DNA of 64,000 bases. Origin: Aquiflexum gelatinilyticum (GTDB lineage Bacteria; Bacteroidota; Bacteroidia; Cytophagales; Cyclobacteriaceae). The notes under the pieces are model-generated. The model was not told the DNA's origin. It worked only from the letters and a program-made list of their open reading frames with translations, and ran no database searches. This document shows, piece after piece, positions 43,489 to 54,218 of the stretch. Position numbers and translations under genes: made by a program. The DNA is taken from assembly GCF_024741135.1 (NCBI RefSeq), contig NZ_JANSUY010000001.1, forward strand, positions 310,001 to 374,000, in the 5' to 3' direction. Within the stretch, counting starts at the first letter, position 1; each line of letters starts with the position of its first letter.

Positions 43489-44610
43489 TTAAAGACCGAA
43501 CCTATATTGGATCCCCGTCATCAATTGGGTTCTTGAACCCAAAAAGCCAACTTCGGCACGGAACATCAGACTTTTATTTAATTGGTATTGAGATCCAACA
43601 ATAAAATTCCACAAATCAGCAGGTCTTCGTTCCATAGAATATTGGACTGTACTGGATTCCCCATTATTAAGCGCACCGTCCACAGCCACAAGAAAGGTGC
43701 TGGCTTTTTCAATAGCTAGATTGGCGGCGGTAAACTTTGCAATATTGACAGGATTCAGTCTTTCTACTCTGGTAAGTCCTTCCCACCATTCATCTACCTT
43801 TACCTGTGCAAGTTCGACTTTTTCAAAACCTAGATCTACTTTTGGCTGGAGTTGATCAACAGGAAGTACTTCATTTAGGTTTACTGATCCACTTTGTTCA
43901 TTATTGATGTCTATTCTGAATCCTCCTACCCATACTGCTAGAGCGCTCTCAGGTTTGTTGAGTTTAAAGTTTTTGCCAAACCTGGGGCCAAAAACAAAAG
44001 TCCTCGTTGGTACCCTTAATTGCGGTACATCGGTCCAGGTGATATTCAAATCCAAAGCTAAAAACCCACCGCCAACCCCAATTGTTGGGGTCATGCCAAT
44101 TCCAAAAGTTCCGGCATTGAAATCAACCTTGGAACCCGCCGAGAATACTTCTGAATGGATATTGAGTGAATCAGGTAGCCATACCCCAAATCCAACTTCG
44201 GTTGACGCTTGAGTTCTTGCCAGAACACCATAAACATTCAAAAATGGGAATAACCAAACATCCGGCCTTACCGAAATAGCACTCGCCCTCGACACAGCTG
44301 TATTGAACCTAACGATGTCATCCACGTCAAGTTTTTGTCCCCCATTAAATCCAACCATCAGGTTTTCCAGGATAAGATCTGACTCTTGCCATAAATAGTT
44401 TACACTTACTCCGGCGGAATAAGGGAGAGAAAATCCTGCTTTGGTAGCCCTGTCTCCCCAGATTGGAAGAGCATAAGGGTATTCGGCGGATTTGAGGGAA
44501 TCAATATAAGATTGGTTTTTTTGCCCTACTTCTCGATTTGTAAATACCTGGGAGAAGCCGGTGGTGATGGAAAAAAGAAATACAAACCAAGTAAATAGGG
44601 AATGCTTCAT
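43489..44610 (-). CDS. Secreted outer-membrane beta-barrel-like protein of unknown function
   Basis: 373 residues with a signal peptide (KHSLFTWFVFLFSITTGFSQ). The rest is beta-rich with alternating hydrophobic residues and ends in SRTQLMTGIQYRFGL, an aromatic C-terminus typical of outer-membrane barrels. Asn/Gly-rich turns include GVSVNYLWQESDLILENLMV and FGIGMTPTIGVGGGFLALDL. No specific family recognised. Transcribed alone, towards the terminator at 43437. Confidence 0.8.
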   Translation of the reverse strand: MKHSLFTWFVFLFSITTGFSQVFTNREVGQKNQSYIDSLKSAEYPYALPIWGDRATKAGFSLPYSAGVSVNYLWQESDLILENLMVGFNGGQKLDVDDIVRFNTAVSRASAISVRPDVWLFPFLNVYGVLARTQASTEVGFGVWLPDSLNIHSEVFSAGSKVDFNAGTFGIGMTPTIGVGGGFLALDLNITWTDVPQLRVPTRTFVFGPRFGKNFKLNKPESALAVWVGGFRIDINNEQSGSVNLNEVLPVDQLQPKVDLGFEKVELAQVKVDEWWEGLTRVERLNPVNIAKFTAANLAIEKASTFLVAVDGALNNGESSTVQYSMERRPADLWNFIVGSQYQLNKSLMFRAEVGFLGSRTQLMTGIQYRFGL

Positions 44611-44730
44611 AATGGAAAATCAATTTGATTGTTTATAATGATAATATGCTGAGGAAATTCTTCTCTTGTAATTTGTAAACTGAGTGGCTAATCGAATCAG
44701 GTTATAAAAGGATTGGGGTTAGGATTTGAA

Positions 44731-45429
44731 TCATTTTCCGGTTCCAATAGGAATTCGGAGGTAGACGTTGAGTGAAGAATTGTTCACTTTGGCATCGGTA
44801 TTTTTTTTGACATCGACGAGACCATAATAGTAAAGAACTCCTACGCTCATACTTTTCAATTCATTTTTAAGTTTGTATCCCATTCCTCCCACAAGTCCAA
44901 AATCCAATCTTGTGAAATCATCGCTCACATTCTTTCGAAATTCAAGATCACCACCATTACTTTCCAAATTGAAATAGTCAAATGCTCTCGAACGCAACCC
45001 CGGTTGAATCCCTCCCTCCAATAACATTCTATTTTTAATCCGACGTTGGTACATGATCGGAACATAGAAATAGTTGACTTTGGTGGTCAAAACACCATCC
45101 ATGAAGACTTCATCAAAACCCGGGTCGTCTAGCAGATAAGTAGGCATTCCTGTGGCACCGACATTTGATCTGATAAGAACCCCGGTACTGACGAAAGAAT
45201 TTTCTTTGAGCATGACATGAAAGTAAAATCCCAAATTGAAGTTATTCAACCCTTCTGATTCATTGTATCCATTAAAATTTGACCTGTTTAAGCCTCCTGT
45301 TAATCCAAATTCAATTTTCTCGGTATTGAGAGCCTCTCCAAATAATAAACCAATGATGATCTGGGCATTGCCCTTGATTGAGGTTAAAAAAAACAAAAAC
45401 AGAAAGAAGATTTTTACTTTGTTTGGCAT
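44731..45429 (-). CDS. PorT-like outer-membrane beta-barrel protein
   Basis: The start is the ATG giving PNKVKIFFLFLFFLTSIKGNAQ, a signal peptide; the frame is open 13 codons further upstream. About 232 residues of antiparallel barrel pattern: FGLTGGLNRSNFNG, FNLGFYFHVML, VPIMYQRRIKNRMLLEGGIQ, FGLVGGMGYKL, and last strand LNVYLRIPIG. The PorT/outer-membrane-beta-barrel type is common in Bacteroidota. Ligand unknown. Confidence 0.82.
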   Translation of the reverse strand: MPNKVKIFFLFLFFLTSIKGNAQIIIGLLFGEALNTEKIEFGLTGGLNRSNFNGYNESEGLNNFNLGFYFHVMLKENSFVSTGVLIRSNVGATGMPTYLLDDPGFDEVFMDGVLTTKVNYFYVPIMYQRRIKNRMLLEGGIQPGLRSRAFDYFNLESNGGDLEFRKNVSDDFTRLDFGLVGGMGYKLKNELKSMSVGVLYYYGLVDVKKNTDAKVNNSSLNVYLRIPIGTGK

Positions 45430-45600
45430 GATGAATTGACCCGTAGGAATAGGAATCAAGTTCACCAAAAAACAGATTACATTTTGAGACCAAATAACTT
45501 AATTTGCCTCATTTAATGGAATATTTGCAGGTTAATCCCAAAAATAATTTAACGGGGAGTGATAGTGGCTCCTAAAAAACAAGAATCAAAACATTGGTGA

Positions 45601-46662
45601 TTATTCTATACCCTGAAAGACAAATGGCGGAGTAACCTTAAACATTGCAGAAGATTCGCCTGCATAGGTTTCGTTTTTTTCTACACTGAGCTTTTTTGTT
45701 TTTGCTCCAGGGTTAAAGTCTAATTTCTTCAGGTCTACCCAAAAAGTATTTGGAGTCAAGGCAGTTTCGAAATAGTAAACGAGGTTTTTTTGATCGGAAA
45801 CAGACCTCCATCGGGTAGAGGAGATATTTGGTTCATCAGGCGTCGAAATCCCAAAAGGAACTGAGCAATTCCTGATGACACTGAAGACTGAAGGGATCGC
45901 GATTTCCATTTTGTCGGTTTTTGGAATAGCATCGATGTAATAGGAAGCCCTCACAAACCTGTCCGCAGCACGATTTGTACCCGGCAGCATGATGGTACCC
46001 GGAATGCTCTTCCAGTATTTATTGAGTCCAAGCTGTTCTTCAAAAATAGGGGAATTTGTCATAACGGTATAGGACGGGTCATGGTGGATGACAAGTTTGC
46101 CTCCGACATATTCAAAGATAGCATTGTCTCCTGTCGCATCTGAAAGTGAAAGGTGGACGGTGGTAAACATTTTTGTTCCCGGAATATAATCGGAGACCAA
46201 GACAACATTTCCCAATCTAAAATGATCGACAGCTTCTTTGACGGTAGCAAAATTATCTAAGGCATATTGCGCCCAAAGAGAAATTGCCAATCCTTTTTTG
46301 CCGGATTTTGGGTCATACTTTGGATATTCTGATTCCACAAGCCACAAAAGATTGGCAACAAGACCTTTTTCATTCATGCCGTCGGCAGATGCAATATCCC
46401 AGGCTGTGGTAACAATACTTCCATATTTTGAAGTCCACTCTATTGAGTTTTCCCCAGCACTTCCAGAGCGTTTCGTTGCCCTTGGGAGAACCCAAAGGTT
46501 AGCCGGGATTTCAGTTTTCCAATCCATAGACCTGGCAGTGATTATGGTTTGGCTTGGGCCATTGTAAACTACCCTAGTGCATGCATTCACGAAGAAATGA
46601 TTTCCCAATAATAAAGATGTCACTAGGAATAGGATGATGTTGGTTTTGTGGAACTTGATCAT
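45601..46662 (-). CDS. Secreted linear amide C-N hydrolase (choloylglycine hydrolase/penicillin acylase family)
   Basis: 353 residues. A signal peptide ends at VNA-C28, leaving Cys as the N-terminal nucleophile of an Ntn hydrolase (CTRVVYNGPS). The family residues follow: Arg and Asp in ITARSMDW, GMNEKGLVANLLWLVE (Asn region), and VMTNSPIFEEQLGLNKYW. Family members cleave conjugated bile acids, penicillin V or N-acyl homoserine lactones. Here the substrate is unknown, and the bile-salt label should not be assumed. Confidence 0.9.
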   Translation of the reverse strand: MIKFHKTNIILFLVTSLLLGNHFFVNACTRVVYNGPSQTIITARSMDWKTEIPANLWVLPRATKRSGSAGENSIEWTSKYGSIVTTAWDIASADGMNEKGLVANLLWLVESEYPKYDPKSGKKGLAISLWAQYALDNFATVKEAVDHFRLGNVVLVSDYIPGTKMFTTVHLSLSDATGDNAIFEYVGGKLVIHHDPSYTVMTNSPIFEEQLGLNKYWKSIPGTIMLPGTNRAADRFVRASYYIDAIPKTDKMEIAIPSVFSVIRNCSVPFGISTPDEPNISSTRWRSVSDQKNLVYYFETALTPNTFWVDLKKLDFNPGAKTKKLSVEKNETYAGESSAMFKVTPPFVFQGIE

Positions 46663-46881
46663 AGAATGCTAATTTAAAGGTCAGTCTTGCCCAATTTTAA
46701 AAATTATATTCAGTCATTATTTCCATTTCACCTGCCTGAATGGTGAAAAGATTACTGACATAGGAAAATTGAATATACTTGTAATGTAATAAATCACTTT
46801 CCATTTAGAATGTTTAAAACAAACCATTTTATTGATTGTACATTTGAAATAAAAAGTAATTAGTTTTTCCTATGTTTTAAA

Positions 46882-47271
46882 TTAAAAAACAGCATAAATA
46901 ATTAACAATCCGATACTCATCGAAAAAGGAGAAATGATTTGAAAATAGATTGGTTTCAAGATCTCAGCACTTTTTAAGGAATAGCTGTGGTGCCATTTCC
47001 TTGGTACAAAATAAAGAACAACAGAAGTGCCCAAGATAAACCAACCCACAACACTGAATACCTGCGGAAATCTGGAGTAGTCCGCATAGCCTATCAATCC
47101 CATTGCAGGAATCATCCTAACCGTAATTTCGGTATAATTGATCAGGTTGGTGCTTCCGGCTTTTTTTAAGATTTCTCTCGCCTTTTGGGGTGCAAATAGC
47201 ATCAAAAAACCTGTAGCGATGAAAAACAAACCAAAGAGAAGTACAATCCATTTTGAAAGAATTTCAACCAT
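46882..47271 (-). CDS. Small four-helix membrane protein
   Basis: 129 residues with four hydrophobic segments (about 7-27, 50-63, 69-87 and 105-128) and short polar turns (APQKAREILKKAGS, PRKWHHSYSLKSAEIL). No family recognised with confidence. Flanked by about 220 bp and 309 bp without genes; no operon partner. Confidence 0.65.
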   Translation of the reverse strand: MVEILSKWIVLLFGLFFIATGFLMLFAPQKAREILKKAGSTNLINYTEITVRMIPAMGLIGYADYSRFPQVFSVVGWFILGTSVVLYFVPRKWHHSYSLKSAEILKPIYFQIISPFSMSIGLLIIYAVF

Positions 47272-49806
<2,535 letters not shown>

Positions 49807-49831
49807 TTTTAGGATAAGTTTTATTTGATTG

Positions 49832-49861
49832 AAAAGGTGGTCTGGAAACGGGTCACCTTTT
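49832..49861. terminator. Bidirectional terminator between katG and the hydroxylase gene
   Basis: Arms AAAAGGTG (49832-49839) and CACCTTTT (49854-49861), 14-nt loop, T-rich on both strands, between convergent genes. Confidence 0.8.
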
Positions 49862-49865
49862 TTAT

Positions 49866-50675
49866 TTATTCAGGTTTTTCCTTAGTGGTATGCGCTATAA
49901 ACCGCTTTTCAAAACCAGCATCTTCTGTCTTCATCCACACATCCCAAAATGTGAAATACAGGCCGTAATTACAGCGGTACCTCAGGTGGTGCAGGTCATG
50001 GTGTGTCGCACCTACCATCCATCTGGCAAGTGGGGAGCGTAAAGTCGAACTTGAGTAGACCTCCACTCCAGCATGATTGATCACGGCGGTGATGGACATG
50101 GTCAACAACAAAGCCAACAAGACTGAAAAATGCATGGGAAGAAAAAGGACTAAAACCGGTAAAAAGATTGCCTGAAGTAAAGCCTCTATTGGGTGAAAGG
50201 AAAAGGAAGTAAATGAACTTGTGTAAAGGCTATTATGGTGGATATTATGGAAATGCCTGAGGACTTTGGGTAGGTGCATCCATCTGTGAAGCCAATAGTA
50301 GTAAGTCTCGTGAATAAACATAGCCAGGAAAAAGCTGATTGGAAGCCAAAGGATATCCCAAGTGGTGAGCGCCGTATATAGCTTGGTGTATCCACGCTGC
50401 CAGAAGATCAGCATAACCGCTCCCGAAACAGCAAATATGATCGCCCCGAGAAAAGAATACCAGATTTCCGTCTTGACCTGAGGGACTTTTACCTGTTGGT
50501 GAAGCCTGCGGTAAGGGAGGGCGTCTCCTAGTTTTTTGTAGACCAACTCATGGTACACCCAAGCCAAAAGCAGGTACCTGAAAAAAATCCCTGCCAAAAG
50601 GATTGAAAAAATGATCAGGAAATTTTTGGGTTGGGTATAATCTGTAGCCAATAACCAATCGAGGTTGAAATCCAT
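49866..50675 (-). CDS. Fatty acid hydroxylase / sterol desaturase family membrane protein
   Basis: 269 residues with four to five membrane helices and the three His boxes of the di-iron family: HETYYYWLHRWMH, HNIHHNSLYTS and THHDLHHLRYRCNYG. These coordinate two irons for O2-dependent hydroxylation or desaturation of lipids or carotenoids. The substrate is unknown; Bacteroidota commonly carry such enzymes for fatty acyl or carotenoid hydroxylation. Confidence 0.92.
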   Translation of the reverse strand: MDFNLDWLLATDYTQPKNFLIIFSILLAGIFFRYLLLAWVYHELVYKKLGDALPYRRLHQQVKVPQVKTEIWYSFLGAIIFAVSGAVMLIFWQRGYTKLYTALTTWDILWLPISFFLAMFIHETYYYWLHRWMHLPKVLRHFHNIHHNSLYTSSFTSFSFHPIEALLQAIFLPVLVLFLPMHFSVLLALLLTMSITAVINHAGVEVYSSSTLRSPLARWMVGATHHDLHHLRYRCNYGLYFTFWDVWMKTEDAGFEKRFIAHTTKEKPE

Positions 50676-50806
50676 TATTGAGTTACTTTAAACCGTGAAT
50701 TTAAAGAAAAAATAGATGGACAATGTTTTTGATAATTGTTAATATTCACAAAAGCATCAGAATTTGAATTCCTTTAGGATACCCTTCTCCATATCAAATT
50801 AATCTG

Positions 50807-51385
50807 TCAACGAAATTGCTTTGGTTTCAGATGTTGTTCTGCCAGGTTGACGATTTCTGTAATCCTATTTTGACGTGTTTCCGGTCGCTTGGCAAGTACA
50901 AGCCACTGTAGAATATTTCTTTTATCTGACCTGCTCAACCCCTCAAAGTAGGTTTTTGCATTTGGCTTTGTTTGAAATTCGGCCTCCAGATCGGGAGGGA
51001 TGATCAGGGCTTCGGCATCATCCAAAATTGTCCAAGAGCCATTTTGCTTTGCAATGGCAATCACATCGAAACCTGCCTTTGTCATCAGTCCTTGGGCCGT
51101 CAACCGCTCGATTTTTTCTTTGTTTATCTTCGACCACACGCTTTTAGGCTTTCTTCTGCTAAAGAACTGCATGTATTTTTGGTCATCAAGCGGTTTTGAT
51201 TTACTGTCTATCCATCCAAAACAAAGCGCCTCGTCCACCGCTTCATTGTAGAGAACCGAGGCAGTATTTGATTTCTTTTTATAGTAAATAAGCCAAATGG
51301 ATTGCTTGACATGGTGGTTCTGTTGAAGCCAATCACGCCATTCTTGCCGGGATTTTGGATAAAATGTTTCGGTCTCTTTTTCCAT
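50807..51385 (-). CDS. YdeI/OmpD-associated family protein
   Basis: About 192 residues starting at the ATG before EKETETFYPKSRQEWRDWL; another ATG lies seven codons upstream. Family features: WLIYYKKKSNTASVLYNEAVDEALCFGWID, then FFSRRKPKSVWSKINKEKIERL, and C-terminal basic LVLAKRPETRQNRI. Function in the family is poorly known (cationic peptide resistance has been linked to YdeI). Cytoplasmic, no signal peptide. Confidence 0.88.
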   Translation of the reverse strand: MEKETETFYPKSRQEWRDWLQQNHHVKQSIWLIYYKKKSNTASVLYNEAVDEALCFGWIDSKSKPLDDQKYMQFFSRRKPKSVWSKINKEKIERLTAQGLMTKAGFDVIAIAKQNGSWTILDDAEALIIPPDLEAEFQTKPNAKTYFEGLSRSDKRNILQWLVLAKRPETRQNRITEIVNLAEQHLKPKQFR

Positions 51386-51445
51386 CTCAATCGTCTGTGA
51401 AATCAAATCTAACTATAAGGAATGCCCACAGTAGTGTGGGAAAAT

Positions 51446-52402
51446 TCATCGGTCCAAGTTGTGTTCAGGGCAATCTAATCTTAATTCATTTTCAGCAAGT
51501 TGGGTTTTCAAAAGTTTGCAATAATGAATACCATTGTTTATTTGGTAATTAGAACATGTAAAACACATTCTTTGAATAGTAATAATGCCTGCTTTATTTA
51601 GTTCGTATATTAATTTTAGCAACCCATTAAGCATTATTGTTTTTTGTTCTTCAGTCAATAGTTCAATGGGTTTCTCTATCGAAGAAGCAAAAAAAGATGC
51701 TTTTTTAGCTATTTTTTCTCCATCATTTGTCAGTGAAAGAGAATAACTCCTTGTGTCAACAGGATCGGTTTCTTTGGTCAATAATTCTTTAGAAAGTAAA
51801 ACTTTAACACTATCACTAATAGTAGCTTTAGTCATATTGAACTCGGTCGCCAAATATCCCACCTTGCATTTTTCTGCCGAATGAAAATAAATAAAAATTA
51901 AAATTTGAATCTGTATCGGGCTTAATGAATTCTCTTTGCTTTCATTCCATAATAACACTCTAAAAGCCTCTGAGATTCTTTCCAAAGCCACAACAATTCG
52001 ACTTTCAGTTTTTTGATTTTGTTCGACTAAATTGAATGGTGAATAATTTATCCCCATATTTTTAGCTACATAAATCCAGGCTTTTCTTCCCGACTCAAAA
52101 GTTTCAAGAATCCTAACGTATTCGCTTACTTCATATTTATCTGTTTCAGCAAGTTCTCTGTCTGTAATTTCAAATATTTTTCCTTCAATATAATCAGCTT
52201 GATTTCTTGAGTTTATAGCAATGGGGTGATGCTCAACTTGACTTTTGGCTAGAACTGTTGAATCGGTGATCCGCAGATTTTCAATTTTATACCCTAATAA
52301 TTTATCCCGCTGTCCTTTTAAAATTCGACCATAGGTTTCAATCTGTACTTTTTCTAACTGCAAAGTACCATAAGAGAAGAGTAAATGTGTAGTCTCATTC
52401 AT
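51446..52402 (-). CDS. GGCT-like domain fused to MarR-type repressor with four-cysteine tail
   Basis: 318 residues in three parts. Residues 1-115 are an AIG2/gamma-glutamylcyclotransferase-like domain (LLFSYGTLQLEKVQIETYGR, with the YGTL loop). Residues 116-275 form a complete MarR-like winged helix (ALERISEAFRVLLWNESKEN, LSPIQIQILIFIYFH, EFNMTKATISDSVKVL, DPVDTRSYSLSLTNDG). The tail has Cys280, 283, 295 and 311 (CX2CX11CX15C), a plausible zinc, Fe-S or thiol switch. Met116 (52055-52057) is where a stand-alone MarR would begin, so the fusion joins two whole proteins. Overlaps the DUF2024 gene by 4 bp. Likely a redox- or glutathione-linked regulator of its own cluster; that role is inference. 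Confidence 0.82.
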   Translation of the reverse strand: MNETTHLLFSYGTLQLEKVQIETYGRILKGQRDKLLGYKIENLRITDSTVLAKSQVEHHPIAINSRNQADYIEGKIFEITDRELAETDKYEVSEYVRILETFESGRKAWIYVAKNMGINYSPFNLVEQNQKTESRIVVALERISEAFRVLLWNESKENSLSPIQIQILIFIYFHSAEKCKVGYLATEFNMTKATISDSVKVLLSKELLTKETDPVDTRSYSLSLTNDGEKIAKKASFFASSIEKPIELLTEEQKTIMLNGLLKLIYELNKAGIITIQRMCFTCSNYQINNGIHYCKLLKTQLAENELRLDCPEHNLDR

Positions 52403-52662
52403 TTGCAGTTTTCCATTTCATTGATAAAATAACCTTGGTTTTTTATTTCTACTTCCCATGCTGGTTGGAGCGTTTCTATATGACAAAACCTACATTCATT
52501 TGATGTAATAGGTTGCCCTTGCTGACCTTTGGTGATCAAATATTCTTTGCCATAACTATAGATTATTGCAGCGTCTTTTATTTCTTCGGGGGCAATAATG
52601 TCAAAGTGCATTATTCCACCATCTTTTTTTGTAACATAAGTGTCCCAAACTGCTACTTTCAT
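52399..52662 (-). CDS. DUF2024 family protein
   Basis: 87 residues beginning KVAVWDTYVTKKDGGIMHFD, the DUF2024 signature, with a C-x2-C-H motif in SNECRFCHIETLQP. Small, cytoplasmic, found mainly in Bacteroidota; no known function. The Cys pair suits the thiol theme of the cluster. Its stop overlaps the start of the GGCT-MarR gene by 4 bp, so the two are translationally coupled. Confidence 0.85.
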   Translation of the reverse strand: MKVAVWDTYVTKKDGGIMHFDIIAPEEIKDAAIIYSYGKEYLITKGQQGQPITSNECRFCHIETLQPAWEVEIKNQGYFINEMENCK

Positions 52663-52759
52663 TTTTTTAAAGTTTTGATTTTTGATCGGGTTTAAACAAG
52701 AAAATCAAGAAACAAATCAAGTACAAATAAAATCCTTATTGTTGATTTGTATAAATTAA

Positions 52760-52795
52760 AGCCTTGCAAAGGTAGGATCCCAACTTTGCAAGGCT
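52760..52795 (-). terminator. Terminator or attenuator behind the secreted CxxC protein gene
   Basis: Perfect 12-bp arms AGCCTTGCAAAG (52760-52771) and CTTTGCAAGGCT (52784-52795) with a 12-nt loop, followed on the minus strand by TTTAATTTAT. It sits between the secreted-protein gene and the DUF2024 gene, so readthrough would decide how much regulator is made. Confidence 0.75.
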
Positions 52796-52800
52796 ATTAA

Positions 52801-53538
52801 TTATTTTACTTTGTAAGGTAATGACAAATTTCCGCTGGCTATTGAATATACTTTATAAACGCCAAGCATAGGTTTATCACCACCACCGTGACCCCCATCT
52901 CCGCCTGTGGTTACCTGCATAAAAGCCGCAACTCCATCATAGGAGAAATCCTTTTTGTTGCTCATTCTGTAATCAGGAACAACCACCCTAATTGTGTTTC
53001 CATTTGTGATGACTTGAAATCCCGGTGAGTCCATATACATTGGCATCCCAGGATTAGTTGGAGGCAGTACCACACTTTTGTCCTTTGGGTCAAACTCCTT
53101 TACAGCCAATCCGCCTTCCACTCTTTTATCTTCAGTGAGAATTACCCAGTGTGGATGCCAAATTATACCGTCATTTGCAAAATTGCGGTCTGAGTTTTCA
53201 TCCCAAAGTGGTGTGTCGTCAAAATCCGGATGTGAAGTTAAGGCAAGAGCCAATATTCCTTCGGTGTTACCAAACCCAACATCAGTTGGCTTTAGGGAAG
53301 TGGGGAATACATATCCCAAAACAGGTGCTCCATTAAGTTGCCCGGCCGGTTTGGGAGTGGTATTGCCTGCTGTTCCCTTTACAGTAATCTCCCAAATTGT
53401 TGCACCAATTTCGGGTGAATGCTTAATCTCAACATTTTGGATTTGAAAATCATCATTGTTATAGTTTCTGCACTTTTCGCAAGCATAGCTTTTAAAAGCA
53501 AAAACTGAAAGTCCTAAAAGAAGAAGTATTTGTTTCAT
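52801..53538 (-). CDS. Secreted protein of unknown function with N-terminal CxxC
   Basis: 245 residues with a signal peptide (KQILLLLGLSVFAFKSYA) followed at once by CEKCRNYNN. The mature part is beta-rich, with aromatic and His residues (DDTPLWDEN, IIWHPHWVILTE) and a flexible GGDGGHGGGDKP loop near the end that could bind metal. No family recognised. Between the mini-thioredoxin gene (75 bp upstream) and the DUF2024/GGCT-MarR pair. Confidence 0.75.
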   Translation of the reverse strand: MKQILLLLGLSVFAFKSYACEKCRNYNNDDFQIQNVEIKHSPEIGATIWEITVKGTAGNTTPKPAGQLNGAPVLGYVFPTSLKPTDVGFGNTEGILALALTSHPDFDDTPLWDENSDRNFANDGIIWHPHWVILTEDKRVEGGLAVKEFDPKDKSVVLPPTNPGMPMYMDSPGFQVITNGNTIRVVVPDYRMSNKKDFSYDGVAAFMQVTTGGDGGHGGGDKPMLGVYKVYSIASGNLSLPYKVK

Positions 53539-53613
53539 ATTTTGAAATTTAATGGTTAACCAAAAGTCAGAAGCCTATAAATGATATGTAATCCGACTTA
53601 TTAAGGAAGTTTT

Positions 53614-53847
53614 TTACCCTTTTACATCAGCTATCGATGCTCCAAAATTGATGTGTAATACATTCCCGTTCGGTGTTAATAATGCGGGCACAGATTGTAC
53701 ACCTGCTTTTTCAGCTTCTAAAATCCGGCTTCTGTCTTTACCAATGTGAACAAGTTCTACATTGTCTGATCCAATTAAATTAACAATGTCGTGCTCTGCA
53801 CTTAGGCATACCGGACATCCTGCATGATAGAAAATAGATTTTTCCAT
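53614..53847 (-). CDS. Mini thioredoxin/glutaredoxin-like protein (CPVC)
   Basis: 77 residues. The active-site motif CPVC is at residues 11-14 (YHAGCPVCLSAEHDI), with a cis-Pro in QSVPALLTPNGNVLHINFGA. This is the minimal thioredoxin fold of glutaredoxin-like proteins, cytoplasmic, no signal. First gene of the minus-strand thiol cluster, directly behind the palindromic promoter at 53886-53919. Confidence 0.88.
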   Translation of the reverse strand: MEKSIFYHAGCPVCLSAEHDIVNLIGSDNVELVHIGKDRSRILEAEKAGVQSVPALLTPNGNVLHINFGASIADVKG

Positions 53848-53885
53848 TTTTTTTAAGATTAGTTGTTATTGGCATTATTGCCACA

Positions 53886-53919
53886 CAATTATAGTAAGGA
53901 ATCCTAACTATCCAAAAAA
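53886..53919 (-). promoter_or_regulatory. Promoter of the thiol cluster with palindromic operator in the spacer
   Basis: On the minus strand, TTTTTTG (53913-53919) as -33, a 19-bp spacer, then TATAATTG (53886-53893), one base off TAnnTTTG, as -7; the ATG is about 38 nt downstream. A 21-bp near-perfect palindrome ATAGTAAGGAATCCTAACTAT (53891-53911) fills the spacer and overlaps the -7 box, where a MarR dimer would block polymerase. Confidence 0.7.
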
Positions 53920-54218
53920 CTTTTGTGAAATTTCATCTAAATATTTTTAAAAAATTGATTTTCAACTATTTAGGAATGTCAAAAAGGAAGGGAATTGGTT
54001 TACTGTGAAATTAAATTTGTTTGATTTATTTGTAAAATGCTTTAGAGAGAACCTATTGGCCTAGATTCATTGTTGAATTTAAACGTATCCCGACCATATA
54101 TAGGGATGATACTAGATCAATATCAACATATATGCATCCCGTGCTATAGGGACAATTAATATCTGATTGGATAGAAAAATCATCCAATCAACCCTAACCA
54201 ACAATTATCAAATCAATC
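53912..54218 (+). other. Rest of the divergent gap before the LLM oxidoreductase gene
   Basis: No gene. AT-rich. GGGATG (54103-54108) and CATCCC (54135-54140) form a loose inverted repeat about 80-110 bp before the ATG at 54219. No clear TAnnTTTG element was found on the plus strand. Confidence 0.35.
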
